A stretch of 64,000 nt of DNA from Euphorbia lathyris (lineage: Eukaryota; Streptophyta; Magnoliopsida; Malpighiales; Euphorbiaceae): positions 10,020,501-10,084,500 of the forward strand of contig NC_088916.1 of NCBI RefSeq assembly GCF_963576675.1, read 5' to 3'. Below are positions 44,428 through 55,238 of this stretch, piece by piece. Within the stretch, counting starts at the first letter, position 1, and each line of letters opens with the position of its first letter. The notes beneath the pieces are model-generated. The model saw only the letters and a program-made list of their open reading frames with translations, was not told the DNA's origin and did not search any database. The position numbers and the translations under genes were made by a program.

Positions 44428-44717
44428 AAGCCTAACCTATTCATCTTCTTCCTTAGAATTCCTCCAATAGCAGCTTCGCGTGATATCAATGGGGGCAAAA
44501 TCAAAACCGCAAAAAAATTACATGAAATATTTTTTGTTTACAGATTTTAGTGGGAGCAAATGCCCCCATTGTCTCCATTGTAGATCCGTTCCTGGATATG
44601 ATAGGAATTTAATTAATGATTTTTGTTTAATTTAGAGACCTAATTGATGATTTTAATAGTCTATAGTTCTAATTTACTTTGAAGCTTCAGTTTGGGGATC
44701 TATTTGAATGTAATGCC

Positions 44718-45004
44718 TCGAATCAAATTGTAAGTTTTTTTTTCGGAAGGTTTGTTTACACTTACACTATAGAGTATGTAATTTTAACAAAATTAACCTA
44801 CAAAATAGTAAAGAGAGTAGAAAAATAGGAACACCGTTTAACCTTCTTTTAGAACAACTTTAGTGATTAAATTTTTTTTTTTTTGTAAATTAAAAGACAC
44901 GTTGCTTAATATAAAAACTTGTAAGTAAAAACTTGCTTAATATAAAAACTTGTAAGTAAGCAACTCCCGTTATCGTTGCTCTTATTTTGTCAATAGTCTT
45001 TTGG
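44718..45004. other. Short stretch without recognised features
   Basis: AT-rich linker between two MITE nests; AACTTGTAAGTAA and TTGCTTAATATAAA are repeated locally at 44905-44960. Confidence 0.5.
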
Positions 45005-45177
45005 GTAAATTATACATATGGCCACTGAATTTTATCTATTTTAATATTATGATGACTGAACTTCAATTCTTAATATATGGTCATTGAACTTTATATTTTT
45101 TAATATTGGTGGTCACTCAACGCCTCAAAACGATCGTTGACGGTCTTAAAGTAAAAAATTAAAAAAATTGATGAGAT

Positions 45178-45182
45178 GTTAA
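45178..45182. repeat. Target-site duplication GTTAA, left (Sirevirus)
   Basis: GTTAA before the LTR, repeated exactly at 56594-56598. Confidence 0.5.
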
Positions 45183-46523
45183 TGTTGAAACACCTTTCCA
45201 CAGGATTTTGATTTGACAAATTAATTAAGTGAAAATAAATATTCTATAACACACTAAGTTTAAATGCTTTGATTTAGTGTTACTAATGTGTTTGTTCAAT
45301 GTTGAGTTTATAATTTATCATAAGACATAAAAATCATAAGGCTCAAGCCCTATATGGAAATCAAGGCCCAAGTCAAACAAGCCAAAGATCACTCAGCCCG
45401 CGTATCTCCAAAACGTCGCCGTTAAAGTGATGAAACGCATGCTGAGTAAAGAAGGATCGAGAAGATCCACGTAGACAACTTCAGTATGAAGCTGCTGAGC
45501 TGTCTCGACAAAACGTGCAGGACAGCTACTGACCATAAGACAGCTTCCAGACAAAGTATTTCCTCATTAGGTAAAGGTCAGAAGACACAACAAGCTGTCT
45601 GGTTGACATTACCCAAAATGGTGGAACATACTGACTCACTGACCGAAGAACAGAAGACGCTGGAATCTGATTGGCTAACGAGAACTGCTGGCAGACTCAG
45701 TGAAAGCGACCTGTAGCCGTTTGTCTCCAACGGTTATTTCGAACAGAAGCTCTCACAGCTCTCTATAAATAGTCCATTCAGAATCCACATTCTGCAGAGA
45801 ACTTTGAGCAAGAGCCGCTACGCTGACCAAACGTATACAAAAGTTCTCCATCAAAAGCAAAGCAAAGTTCTTACACTATAAAGTCTATTCATTTGTGTAA
45901 AAGTCTAGAGTGATTGTTTTTCAATCATCTAAGGTGTTCTAGCAATTGTTGTTTAGGACAAAATCTTTATCATTTCTAGAAGTAGAAAGGAGAGGCTGGG
46001 TACTCGGTTTTAAGTACTCAGCGGATAGATTAGGATTGAATAGAAGTATAGAGGAAGGTACTCTTGTCATACTCAATTGCTGATATTGTAAAAGGTTTGA
46101 GGCTCTACCTTTAAAGAGCTCAGTAGAGGATTTGAAATCTCGGAGGTGTTCCGGGGACAGGACGTAGGCTTAGAAGAAGCCGAACCTGGATAAATCTGCT
46201 GAGTGAAGTATTTCTAAACCTTAACTCCTTATTCATATTGCTTGCTTAAAACAAACTAAAACTGACCAAGTAAAAGAGGTCAAGCTGAGTTGTGCGCTAC
46301 CAACGAGAAGGTTTAGGAATAGACTCTAAGTGCTATTTCCTGATCTAAGCAATGAAGCTGTCCTAGTCACTAGTTGACTAAGCCAGTGTCTTGCTGAGTG
46401 GTAAGCGCCGCTGTTAGATAAACTTTTCTTGAAGAAAAGAAATCTGCCCAACTTATTTTAAAAAAGGTAAAATAGTTCCTAACCCCCCTGGAACTATATT
46501 TGCAACCTTACAAGGGACTAACA
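45183..46523 (+). repeat. Sirevirus 5' LTR (1341 bp)
   Basis: TGTTGAAACACC to GGGACTAACA. TATA box TATAAATA at 45764-45771. A 76-codon frame inside (45486-45716) is identical in both LTRs but has no domain and is treated as chance. Confidence 0.5.
45764..45771 (+). promoter_or_regulatory. TATA box in Sirevirus LTR
   Basis: CTCTATAAATAGTCC, a strong plant TATA context. Transcription would start near 45795-45800, giving an R-U5 of about 720 bp. Confidence 0.5.
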
Positions 46524-46525
46524 AG

Positions 46526-46538
46526 TGGTATCAGAGCC
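46526..46538 (+). other. Primer-binding site (initiator Met tRNA type), Sirevirus
   Basis: TGGTATCAGAGCC two bases after the LTR. Confidence 0.5.
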
Positions 46539-46573
46539 TAAAAGCTCACTACTAAAGGTCTAACAACCTTGAG

Positions 46574-48340
46574 TTGATCCATACCATGGGCGAAAACAGC
46601 ACTCGGTTTCTCCCTGGAAACCAGACAACTCAGATATTACCTGAGGGACTGTCCATTACCAGGCCTCCCCTATTCTTCGGGTCAAACTATACCTTTTGGA
46701 AGAATAGGATGAAAAACTTCATTCAAGCTACAAACATGAGTGCCTGGCTGTCTATAGTCCAAGGCCCGTTTGTACCTGTGAAAGTTGTTGCTGGCCAGTC
46801 AGTTGTTAAAGCTGAGGTTGAATGGACAGAGGATGATCTTAAGAAGCTTCAAAACCATGCTTCGGCTATCAATATGCTTCACTGTGCGCTCGATGCTGCA
46901 GAATATAACAAAATCTCAGGTTGTGAGTCGGCACAAGAGATCTGGAAAAAGCTGGAAGTCACCTACGAGGGAACAAACAAAGTAAAAGAATCCAAGGTGA
47001 ATCAGCAGATGAGACTGTACGAGCTGTTCGAGATGAACAATGATGAGGGCATTTCAGACATGAACGCAAGGTTCACCAACATCATTAATGAGCTCAAGAG
47101 ACTTGGGAAAATCTTCACTGAGGAAGAACAAGTCAAAAAGATACTCAGGAGTCTTCCAAAAGACTGGCAAGCAAAGAAGACAGCAGTTGAGGAAGCTCAG
47201 GATTTAACCACCTACAAATATGATGAACTCATCGGTTCATTACTGACCCATGAGATATCAATGAAGAACTTTGAGGTGAAGGAAAAATCTGATGACAAGA
47301 AGCAGAAGTCACTTGTCATGAAGGCTGACTCCACTGACGGGAGTTCAACTGATGATGAGGAGATGGCTATGTTTACAAGAAAGATGAAGAGGTTGTTCAG
47401 GAAGAACGAAAAATATTCCAAAAAGCCTTACAAAAAGTTTGATAAGTATAAGGCTGACTCAAGCGACAGCAAATACAGAAAGGACAGCTCAAAGCCCATT
47501 ACATGCTTTGAGTGCCACCAAGATGGCCATATTAAGTCAAACTGCCCCACGCTGAGGAAAGACAAGAAAAGTGGGAAGAAGGCAATGGTGGCTACTTGGA
47601 GTGACAGTGATGAATCTTCATCAACAGAAACTGAGGCCACCGAGTCAGCAAAGATATGCTTTATGGCTGACGAACTTGCTGAGCCATGCATTTCTGAGCA
47701 TGCTGACCACTCTGATGAGTCAGACAATGAAGAGCAATCTAATGAGGTAATCTCACTCTCTCAACTCAGAAATGAAATGGGTAACGCCCTGAGTGATCTC
47801 TATACACTTGTTAAAAAGTGTAATAGGAAGATTAAAGCACTCAGCCGGCGCTGTGATGAAGTAGAAGAGGTCAAACTGAGTGACCTCAGATATCTTCTTC
47901 AAGACAACTCAGTTTTGCATGAAAATATGAAAATCATTCATGAGTCTATCTCTGAAGTCCAGTCAGTTTCAAAGAAACTGAGGAAGGATGTCACAACCAT
48001 TCAGAACCAATTAAAGGTTCCAAACAAAAACAATTTTCCGCTGAGAACTCAGTATCAAGGTACACAGTACCAAGGTACTCAGCAGAGAAGAAATCCCCAG
48101 CGAAAAGTCCAATGTGATTTTTGTGGGAAGTTAGGACACACTACTAAAGTGTGCTGGCACGCTCAGCACTGGGGTGCTGACAAGTCAGTAAAAAATCCTA
48201 AACAGAAGGTCAGTTGTGACTTCTGTGGAAAGAATGGCCATACTGTCCATGTATGCCGCCATAAAATAAAATATGATGCTATACCTGTTGCACCTAACAA
48301 GTCAGGACCCAAAAAGAGTTGGGTACCTAAAAGTAACTAG
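46574..48340 (+). CDS. Sirevirus Gag (capsid/nucleocapsid)
   Basis: 588 residues from the ATG at 46574, intact. The N-terminal part has the copia gag start (GSNYTFWKNRMKNFIQATN) and a UBN2-like core to about residue 230 (VNQQMRLYELFEMNNDEGIS). A zinc knuckle CFECHQDGHIKSNC sits near residue 311, a long acidic Ser-rich and coiled-coil stretch follows, and two further knuckles CDFCGKLGHTTKVC and CDFCGKNGHTVHVC lie near the C-terminus (about 48112 and 48211). It would bind and package element RNA. The stop TAG (48338-48340) is five bases before the pol ATG, in another frame, so pol needs frameshifting, reinitiation or splicing. Looks functional. Confidence 0.5.
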   Translation: MIHTMGENSTRFLPGNQTTQILPEGLSITRPPLFFGSNYTFWKNRMKNFIQATNMSAWLSIVQGPFVPVKVVAGQSVVKAEVEWTEDDLKKLQNHASAINMLHCALDAAEYNKISGCESAQEIWKKLEVTYEGTNKVKESKVNQQMRLYELFEMNNDEGISDMNARFTNIINELKRLGKIFTEEEQVKKILRSLPKDWQAKKTAVEEAQDLTTYKYDELIGSLLTHEISMKNFEVKEKSDDKKQKSLVMKADSTDGSSTDDEEMAMFTRKMKRLFRKNEKYSKKPYKKFDKYKADSSDSKYRKDSSKPITCFECHQDGHIKSNCPTLRKDKKSGKKAMVATWSDSDESSSTETEATESAKICFMADELAEPCISEHADHSDESDNEEQSNEVISLSQLRNEMGNALSDLYTLVKKCNRKIKALSRRCDEVEEVKLSDLRYLLQDNSVLHENMKIIHESISEVQSVSKKLRKDVTTIQNQLKVPNKNNFPLRTQYQGTQYQGTQQRRNPQRKVQCDFCGKLGHTTKVCWHAQHWGADKSVKNPKQKVSCDFCGKNGHTVHVCRHKIKYDAIPVAPNKSGPKKSWVPKSN

Positions 48341-48345
48341 TTACA

Positions 48346-51300
48346 ATGCAGGTAAGCCTGAGATGTGCCGAGAAGTCAAAGATGTGGTATATTGACAGCG
48401 CATGCTCAAGGCATATGACGGGTGATGAAACTCAGTTCATCACATTTGAACGTAAACGAGGAGGGAGTGTAAGTTTTGGAGACAACAAGAAGGGTAAGAT
48501 AGTAGGCTCAGGAACCGTCGGAGGTAACCCTACTATTGAATCTGTCTCCCTAGTCAGCGGACTCAAATATAACTTACTCAGCGTAGCTCAGCTATGTGAC
48601 AATGGGAGAAAAGTTATATTTGATGCTACTGGATGTAAAATATACGAGGGTAAAACTAATGAGTTAATCTTAACTGCCCCTCGGATAGACAATGTCTTTA
48701 TGCTAAACCTCGAAAAGAAGTTTTCAAAAACTGTATGCTTAGTCACAAAGGAAGAAAATTCCTGGCTATGGCACAGGAGACTTGGTCATGTAAGCATGGA
48801 CCTCCTGGCCAAATTAGCAAGAAAGCAATTGGTTGAGGGACTGCCTGAACTTAAATTTCAAAAAGATCAATTATGCCATGCCTGCCAAGCTGGAAAACAA
48901 ACCAAGCAATCTTTTCAAAGTAAAAACATTGTCTCAACCAAGCGTCCGTTAGAAATGCTACACTTGGATCTCTTTGGTCCAGTCCAGCCACTGAGTCTGG
49001 GTGGAAGAAGGTTTTCCTTGGTTATTGTAGATGATTTCTCTCGGTACACATGGGTTATCCTGCTGACCAGTAAGGATGAGACTTTTGAGACATTTTCAAA
49101 CTTGGTTAGAAAAATTGAAAATGAGAAAGACCTAAAATTAGCTCATATCCGTAGTGATAATGGTGGAGAATTCAAGAACCAAAAGTTTGTTGAATTCTGT
49201 GAAGCCAGCGGCATTGACCATAATTTCTCTGCTCCTAGAATGCCTCAGCAAAATGGGGTTGTTGAAAGGAAGAACAGAACTCTGGTTGAGATTGCCAGGA
49301 TAATGCTGGATGAGCATAGGCTTCCAAAGTATTTTTGGGGAGAAGCTGTCAACACAGCATGCTATATTCTGAATAGGGTTTTAGTTAGACCTATACTTAA
49401 GAAAACCCCATATGAACTTTGGAAAGGACGAAAGCCCAACATTGGATACTTTCGTGCCTTTGGCTGTAGGTGTTTTATTTTAAATACCAAAGATAGCTTA
49501 GCCAAATTTGATTCAAAAGCTGATGAGGCTATCTTTCTAGGCTACTCAACAAACAGTAAAGCATATAGAGTTTTTAATAAGAGAACTCAAGTATTAGAAG
49601 AATCTATACATGTGCAATTCGATGAAACTAACCCTGCAGGAAGATACCAGCCGCTGACAGAAGATGAACCAAACTCAGCACCTGCTGATCAAGAACCAGC
49701 TACTGAGTCCTTCATAAAACGGCTGACCAAGAGTAAAAGTGAACCTAAAATTACTTTCACTGGCCTATCTACTTCTGCAGAGAATGTTGAAACACAGATA
49801 GAACAAGACACAAGTCTACCAAAGGAGATAAGAGTCCCAAGAGGGCATTCAGAAAATGCAATTCTTGACTCAGCTGGAAATACGCTGATGACAAGAAATC
49901 AACTAAGGAAGTATCTCGGTAATGTAGCTTTTGTCTCAGTACTTGAGCCGAAGAACTTTGCCGAAGCTGAGGATGACGAATTCTGGATGAATGCCATGCA
50001 AGAGGAACTCAATCAGTTCAGGAGGAATAATGTATGGGAGCTAGTGCCACATCCTAGGAGCCAAAAGACCATTGGAACGAGATGGGTCTTCAGGAACAAG
50101 CTAGATGAGCAAGGAAACGTAGTCAGAAACAAGGCAAGACTTGTAGCTCAGGGCTACAGTCAGCAAGAAGGTATTGACTACGGTGAGACCTTTGCCCCAG
50201 TGGCAAGGCTAGAAGCTATTAGGATTTTATGTGCATATGCATCTTACATGAACTTTAAACTGTTCAAATGGATGTCAAAAGTGCCTTTCTTAATGGAATA
50301 ATAGACGAGGAGGTCTATGTAAATCAGCCTCCAGGGTTTGAGGATTCTAAGTTCCCAAACCACGTTTACAAACTAAAAAAGGCTCTGTATGGACTCAAGC
50401 AAGCACCACGTGCTTGGTATGAGAGGCTGACCAACTTTTTACTGACTAGAGGTTACATCAGGGGTCAAGCTGATACAACCTTATTCATTAAGAGAAAGGG
50501 TAAAGATACCCTGCTGGCTCAAATATATGTAGATGATATTATATTTGGTGCTACTAATGAATCTATGTGCAAGGAATTTAGCAAACAAATGCAGACTGAA
50601 TTCGAAATGTCAATGATGGGAGAACTCAACTTCTTCCTCGGACTTCAAATCAAACAAGGAAAGAATGGCATATTCATAAGTCAAGCTAAATATGCCAAGG
50701 AGATATTGAAGAAATATGAACTAGAACATTGTAAGCCAATATCCACTCATATGGGCACTGACACTGTCCTTTGTGCTGATGAGAATGGTAAGTCAGTAGA
50801 CAGCAAGTTATACCGAGGTATGATTGGCTCTTTACTTTACTTAACAGCAAGTAGACCGGACATTCAGTTCTCAGTATGTTATTGTGCTAGATATCAAGCT
50901 AACCCTAAGGAATCCCATTACATAGCCGTAAAAAGGATCCTTAGATATTTGCAAAGCTCAGTAAATGCAGGTCTGTGGTATCCAAACACTCATGACTTTA
51001 CACTCATCGGATACACGGACACTGACTATGGACGAGACAAGCTGGAAAGAAAAAGCACCTCTGGAGGATGCCAATTCCTAGGAAGCTGTCTTGTATCTTG
51101 GTTCAGCAAGAAGCAGGCGTCAGTAGCCCTGTCCACAACTGAAGCTGAGTACATTGCTGCTGGAGGTTGTGTTGCTCAGGTCCTTTGGATTAAGCAACAG
51201 CTTGAAGATTATGGTGTTCAAACAAAGACAATTGAAGTAAAATGCGACAACAAAAGTGCAATTGACCTCTCAAAGAACCCAATTCAACACAGCAGGATGA

Positions 51301-51473
51301 AACATGTCAGTATACGACATCACTTCATCAGATATCATGTACTCAAGAAAGAAATCAAGCTGACGTATGTACCAACAGACGAGCAGCTTGCTGATATCTT
51401 TACAAAGCCTCTAGCACGAGAGCAATTTAGCATACTGAGAGAAGCAATTGGTATGTTTAATCCTCTTCAGTAA
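48346..51473 (+). pseudogene. Sirevirus pol: protease, integrase, RT, RNase H, one 1-nt deletion
   Basis: The ATG at 48346 opens protease (MWYIDSACSRHMTGD; DSA where many relatives have DSG), GAG-pre-integrase (WLWHRRLGHVSMDLL, CHACQAGKQTK), and integrase with all three acidic residues (HLDLFGPVQP, IRSDNGGEF, VVERKNRTL). RT starts near 49990 with ARLVAQGYSQQEGIDYGETF. At 50262-50267 the frame slips: TTCAAATGG stands where copia RT has Phe-Gln-Met-Asp, which needs one more base, so the first frame ends at 50301. The second (from 50268) continues MDVKSAFLNG, YVDDIIFG, then RNase H with GYTDTDYGRDKLERKSTSGG and ADIFTKPLA, ending TAA at 51471. The enzyme makes and inserts element DNA. Confidence 0.5.
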
Positions 51474-51843
51474 ATTCCTGTGCTAAATGAATATTGAATG
51501 CTGAGTGAATTACATGCTGAATGATTTATTGTTTGCTGAGTATCTCTTGAAACTGACTAAATATACAATACTGAGTAATCTTGCACACTGAGTAAATTAG
51601 TTTAGAACTTGAACTTAAAATCATCCTTAAATAATGCACTGACCTCTCAGAATATCAAACGCTTGACATTCTAAATACTGAGTGATTAATCCGTTAGCAT
51701 AATTTCCAAGCACGCGTATAACCTAGGATGACGTATTCGCCGTAATGTGTCATAAATGCCAGGATCCCTGTCGGTACATGATCCCAAGGCAACTGACACA
51801 TGGATTTGGTTAAGATCCACACCGTTCAACTCGTCTATAAATC
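51474..51843 (+). promoter_or_regulatory. Pol-to-ORF3 spacer with a promoter-like end
   Basis: 370 bp dense in CTGAGT and CTGACT words (51500-51600). Its end has TCGTCTATAAATCATGG (TATA at 51833-51840), followed by a pyrimidine-rich, leader-like stretch with TTTCTCTCTCTC and TCTATTCTCTCC before the ATG at 51952. It may drive a separate ORF3 transcript. Inference. Confidence 0.5.
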
Positions 51844-54786
51844 ATGGGAAATTCCCCATCTTTTACTCCTTACGCTCAACAAATCTTTAAGGCTACGAAA
51901 TCACCCAAATTTCTCTCTCTCAAATACCTCTATTCTCTCCATCTTAGAAGCATGACTAAGCTATCCTTCAACGTCTCCGGTGCCGGCCAAAATAAGTCCA
52001 GCTCCGATGAACCTTCACAAAACCCTTCCACCTCTAGCAAGGGTAAAACTGATCAAAACTCTGAAAAAGAGAAAGCTGTGAAAATACGAACCTACTCCAA
52101 AGTCTTCGAAAGTGTTCTCGAATGGAAAGTTGAGCCCTCCAGATGTGTTTCTGAGCACTTCGTCCAACATGAACAACCGTTTGCCGAATGGATTGCAAAG
52201 AACGAATGGACTGGGCTGTTCTCCGTCAGAGATGAAACGTATCCTGACCTGGTAAGGGAGTTTTACCACAATCTCATGGTTGCCAATGACTCCCCTGACT
52301 ATCTAAGCACTAAAGTAAAAGGAAAGATGATCTTCATCAACCCTCTGTACTTGGGAAATCTCCTCCAACTTAAAACTGAGGGAGTGAGGTTGAGGAAGTC
52401 TGGAGATCAGGACAAAACCGACTACGTCCATACTTTCTGCAAACCTGAGGGTCACTCAGGCGAGATCTCAGCATCTTCAATGGGACAGCACCAAAAGATG
52501 GCTCACTACCTGCTGAGCTACTTCATTTACCCTAAGATAAATTGCACGACCTCATCAACGAACTTTGAACAGTGCTTCATATGGCACATGCTGACGTACA
52601 CCCCCATCAACATGCCCGTCTTCCTAGTTGCTGGGTTCCTACGCAGCACGGGTACAATGAGGTTGGGATCAATCATTACCAGGATCCTCATCGACCACAA
52701 GATTGACCTTGAAGGAGAGGAATCTTTCAGAGGAACCGAAATCACAGCGGCCTCGCTGAGGGCACTGAAATATGGGCAGCCTTTGAAGAAAGGAAAAGCT
52801 GCTGCTGCTGCTGGCCAAGCTGATCAGACTGAGGAGACTATAGCTGAGCCTAAGAAAGGGAAAAGAACTAAGGCCCCAGCTTCTCGCAAGAGAAAATCTG
52901 CTGAGACACCTAATGTTGTGTCTCCAGCAAAGAGGCAAAGGTCAGCTGGAAAGTCAGCTGAGAAGAGAAGCAGGCAAGATGAGCCTAACACTGAGGCAGC
53001 TGCTGAGCTCCCTCAGAAGAAGCAGAAGTCTTCAACACTGGCCCCTCTCGACGTCATACCGATGGATTTTATTGTACCAGGTGATTCTCACTTCACTCAA
53101 TGTCAAGGCACTGATGCTGAGGGAACTGAGGTCCAGTTAGATGACCACTTCATCTCCCAAGTTGAGGAAGAACTTGATGGAGATAATACTGAGGAGGAAG
53201 AAGAAGATGATGAAACCAGCGGTCAGAATGACGCTGAGGAGTCTAAAGAATATGCCAGTGAAATTGAAGCTGAGGACGCTGACACTGGGTTAGCAGGTGG
53301 TGCTGTGCAGACTGACACTGAGTTGGCTGCGGGAGTTGAACAAGTTGAAGAGCAAGCTGACCAGATTCAGACTGAGCAAAAGGAACCTTCTCCTACTCAC
53401 TCAATAGAACCTGCTCATCATACCACTCCACCACGTAGAAGGCGAAAACTGGTTAAGGCCAGTGAGGTAATAGTCAGTGACCCTCCTGTGCAACCACCAT
53501 CCATTCCTCAACTTGTCCTCTCCAAGATAACAAAGGATCCTTCTACCGTCAAATTAAAAATTTTCAAACGGCCCACAACTTCCTCTACTACAACGCCGTT
53601 GGAAAAACAAGCCTCTGTTTCTTCTCAACAGGAACATGCCGAGCATAACACTTCAACCACTTCTACAAGTGTTGAACCAAGCACTGCCCATGCTGTTTCC
53701 TCAAGCATAATGCTGACTCCTCATCCCTCTACCGTCAGCACAGACAGTGTTCGGGTTATGACTTCCATCATCAACAACCTCTCTGCTGATCCATCAAACT
53801 TACCTCCAACTCAAGTGCAGATTGAGCCAAGTCATCAAGTCACTGACCAGGGTATTCCTTTCACCCCACTTTCTTCTGGTCATACTGATGTACATCGAGA
53901 TACCACTGAGTCCGGCAAAAAGCTCCTTGACTCAGTGCAAGCACTCATCCACGATCTTCAACATTCCGCTTCGCCTGCTGCTGGTTCTTCAATTCCTGCC
54001 GTAACTCAGCTCTCTCAAGTCACTCTACTTCTCAACGAAGTCAAGGGACTCAAAGATTTGCTGAATGTCGTCCTGTCATTACAAGCCCAGCAAGCTAAGC
54101 AGGACTCCATTGCTAAGTTGGCAGAGATACAGCTATCAACAATTCAACATCTGAACTCACTCCATCAGCAAGTTCAGAAGTTATCTGCTGTGAACACTGA
54201 CTATGCCACTTCCTCAGAACTCAAGATGCTCTTTGCTCAGCTTCATACTGAGCAACTTAAGACAAATGAGCAAATGGTATCCTATAGTCAGTGCTCAGTC
54301 GAGCAAATTGGTGAGGCCATTCGGCTCCTTAATCTCAACAAGCAAGAGATGGATACTGACTCGATGAAGCAAAATGAGTTGCTATCTCTTGCACAGCAAT
54401 CCTTCACTCACATCCGTCATAACAATATCCAGCGTCATCATTATGACTCAGCACTCTTAAAAACCTTCCACCAAGTCTTTGCTGGTCTCACTGAAGCTCT
54501 CATTTGGCAAGCCAAAGCACAAGCCTTCAGTGTGAATATGCTTAGTGCTGCTGATCTTCATATACCAGTCGAAGTATCCGCTGATGGCGTTGGCATTTTT
54601 TATGGGCTAAATGAAAGTGCTGACAAACTCAAAGAGCTTTCACAAGAACTGACTCACGCTGTCTTAACCGATGCGTTTAAGCTCCCTGAAGTTGACAAAA
54701 CGGGGGAGAAAGCGCAAGTTGCTAGAGCTCAGCATGAGCAACGCCAGTACAAGAAAAGTCAGTCACAGGGCAAGAAAAAGAAATAG
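51844..54786 (+). CDS. Sirevirus ORF3 (980 aa), env-position protein of unknown function
   Basis: One intact frame. The first ATG is at 51844; a second at 51952 (944 aa, MTKLSFNVSG) is likelier if the TATA at 51833 is used. Residues ~75-310 have a globular part with YPDLVREFYHNL, VKGKMIFINPLYLGNLL and FIWHMLTYTPINMPVFLVAG, recalling the putative plant transposon protein domain found in other retroelements. Then come basic clusters usable as nuclear signals (RKRKSAE, AKRQRSAGK, PPRRRRKLVK), a strongly acidic run (EEEEEDDE), Ser/Thr/Pro-rich linkers, and a C-terminal coiled-coil region (about 710-900) ending QGKKKK. No signal peptide or membrane anchor is evident, so 'envelope' is only positional. 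Confidence 0.5.
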   Translation: MGNSPSFTPYAQQIFKATKSPKFLSLKYLYSLHLRSMTKLSFNVSGAGQNKSSSDEPSQNPSTSSKGKTDQNSEKEKAVKIRTYSKVFESVLEWKVEPSRCVSEHFVQHEQPFAEWIAKNEWTGLFSVRDETYPDLVREFYHNLMVANDSPDYLSTKVKGKMIFINPLYLGNLLQLKTEGVRLRKSGDQDKTDYVHTFCKPEGHSGEISASSMGQHQKMAHYLLSYFIYPKINCTTSSTNFEQCFIWHMLTYTPINMPVFLVAGFLRSTGTMRLGSIITRILIDHKIDLEGEESFRGTEITAASLRALKYGQPLKKGKAAAAAGQADQTEETIAEPKKGKRTKAPASRKRKSAETPNVVSPAKRQRSAGKSAEKRSRQDEPNTEAAAELPQKKQKSSTLAPLDVIPMDFIVPGDSHFTQCQGTDAEGTEVQLDDHFISQVEEELDGDNTEEEEEDDETSGQNDAEESKEYASEIEAEDADTGLAGGAVQTDTELAAGVEQVEEQADQIQTEQKEPSPTHSIEPAHHTTPPRRRRKLVKASEVIVSDPPVQPPSIPQLVLSKITKDPSTVKLKIFKRPTTSSTTTPLEKQASVSSQQEHAEHNTSTTSTSVEPSTAHAVSSSIMLTPHPSTVSTDSVRVMTSIINNLSADPSNLPPTQVQIEPSHQVTDQGIPFTPLSSGHTDVHRDTTESGKKLLDSVQALIHDLQHSASPAAGSSIPAVTQLSQVTLLLNEVKGLKDLLNVVLSLQAQQAKQDSIAKLAEIQLSTIQHLNSLHQQVQKLSAVNTDYATSSELKMLFAQLHTEQLKTNEQMVSYSQCSVEQIGEAIRLLNLNKQEMDTDSMKQNELLSLAQQSFTHIRHNNIQRHHYDSALLKTFHQVFAGLTEALIWQAKAQAFSVNMLSAADLHIPVEVSADGVGIFYGLNESADKLKELSQELTHAVLTDAFKLPEVDKTGEKAQVARAQHEQRQYKKSQSQGKKKK

Positions 54787-55142
54787 TTAGGCTAGGTCTT
54801 AATTTTTGCTAATTTATTTTTGCTGTGCAACTGCTGACTTCTATCAATATATCATACTTCGTTTATATCAGCTATGCATAACACTTATAATATTTATTGA
54901 CTAAATGATATGCTGATAACATGTTTGACATCATACTATGATCTTATGAAACATTCTGATAAAGAACTCATTGAACAATAATTTGCTCAGCGCGCTCTGT
55001 CACTATACATTACTTTCGCTGAATTCTGAGTAAAATAGAATATGACCCATAAGCTGACCTATAACTGAAAACTGATCTTAGGCTTATTCAGTCAAACCTT
55101 AGAATGTTTAGAATAAAACTAAGTCAGTAGTTCTATCCTTAC

Positions 55143-55236
55143 GGGGGAGTTCACTTAATTAAAAAGGTCAACTATCATGGGGGAGCTCATACTGAGTTCC
55201 TTGCTGATTAGTTTTGCCAACATCAAAATGGGGGAG
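55143..55236 (+). other. Three polypurine tracts before the Sirevirus 3' LTR
   Basis: GGGGGAG occurs at 55143, 55179 and 55230, each followed by a T- or C-rich word. The last, AAAATGGGGGAGTT, abuts the LTR. Repeated purine tracts are a described Sirevirus trait. Confidence 0.5.
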
Positions 55237-55238
55237 TT

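Larger units (their letters stand above)
42921..44594. mobile_element. Non-autonomous hAT element (1674 bp)
   Basis: Exact 8-bp duplications GATATGAT at 42913-42920 and 44595-44602. Ends CAGAGATGGATCCAGGA and, from the right, CAGGAACGGATCTACAATGG, followed inward by GGGGG-rich words on both sides. No transposase frame seen; a Mutator-like MITE is nested at 42996-43539. Confidence 0.5.
42700..44717. mobile_element. Mutator-like MITE, outer shell of a DNA-transposon nest
   Basis: Ends GGCATAATATCTATTTGG and, from the right, GGCATTACATTCAAATAG, extended by GCTTCAAAGT in both arms. Flanks TTGAATCAA (42691-42699) and TCGAATCAA (44718-44726) match at 8 of 9 bases, fitting a 9-bp Mutator-type duplication. 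The hAT at 42921-44594 interrupts it; own sequence is about 335 bp. Confidence 0.5.

Noticed and set aside
45486..45716. 76-codon frame identical in both Sirevirus LTRs
   Set aside because: Identity follows from LTR homology; no domain, and it lies upstream of the TATA box. Treated as chance.
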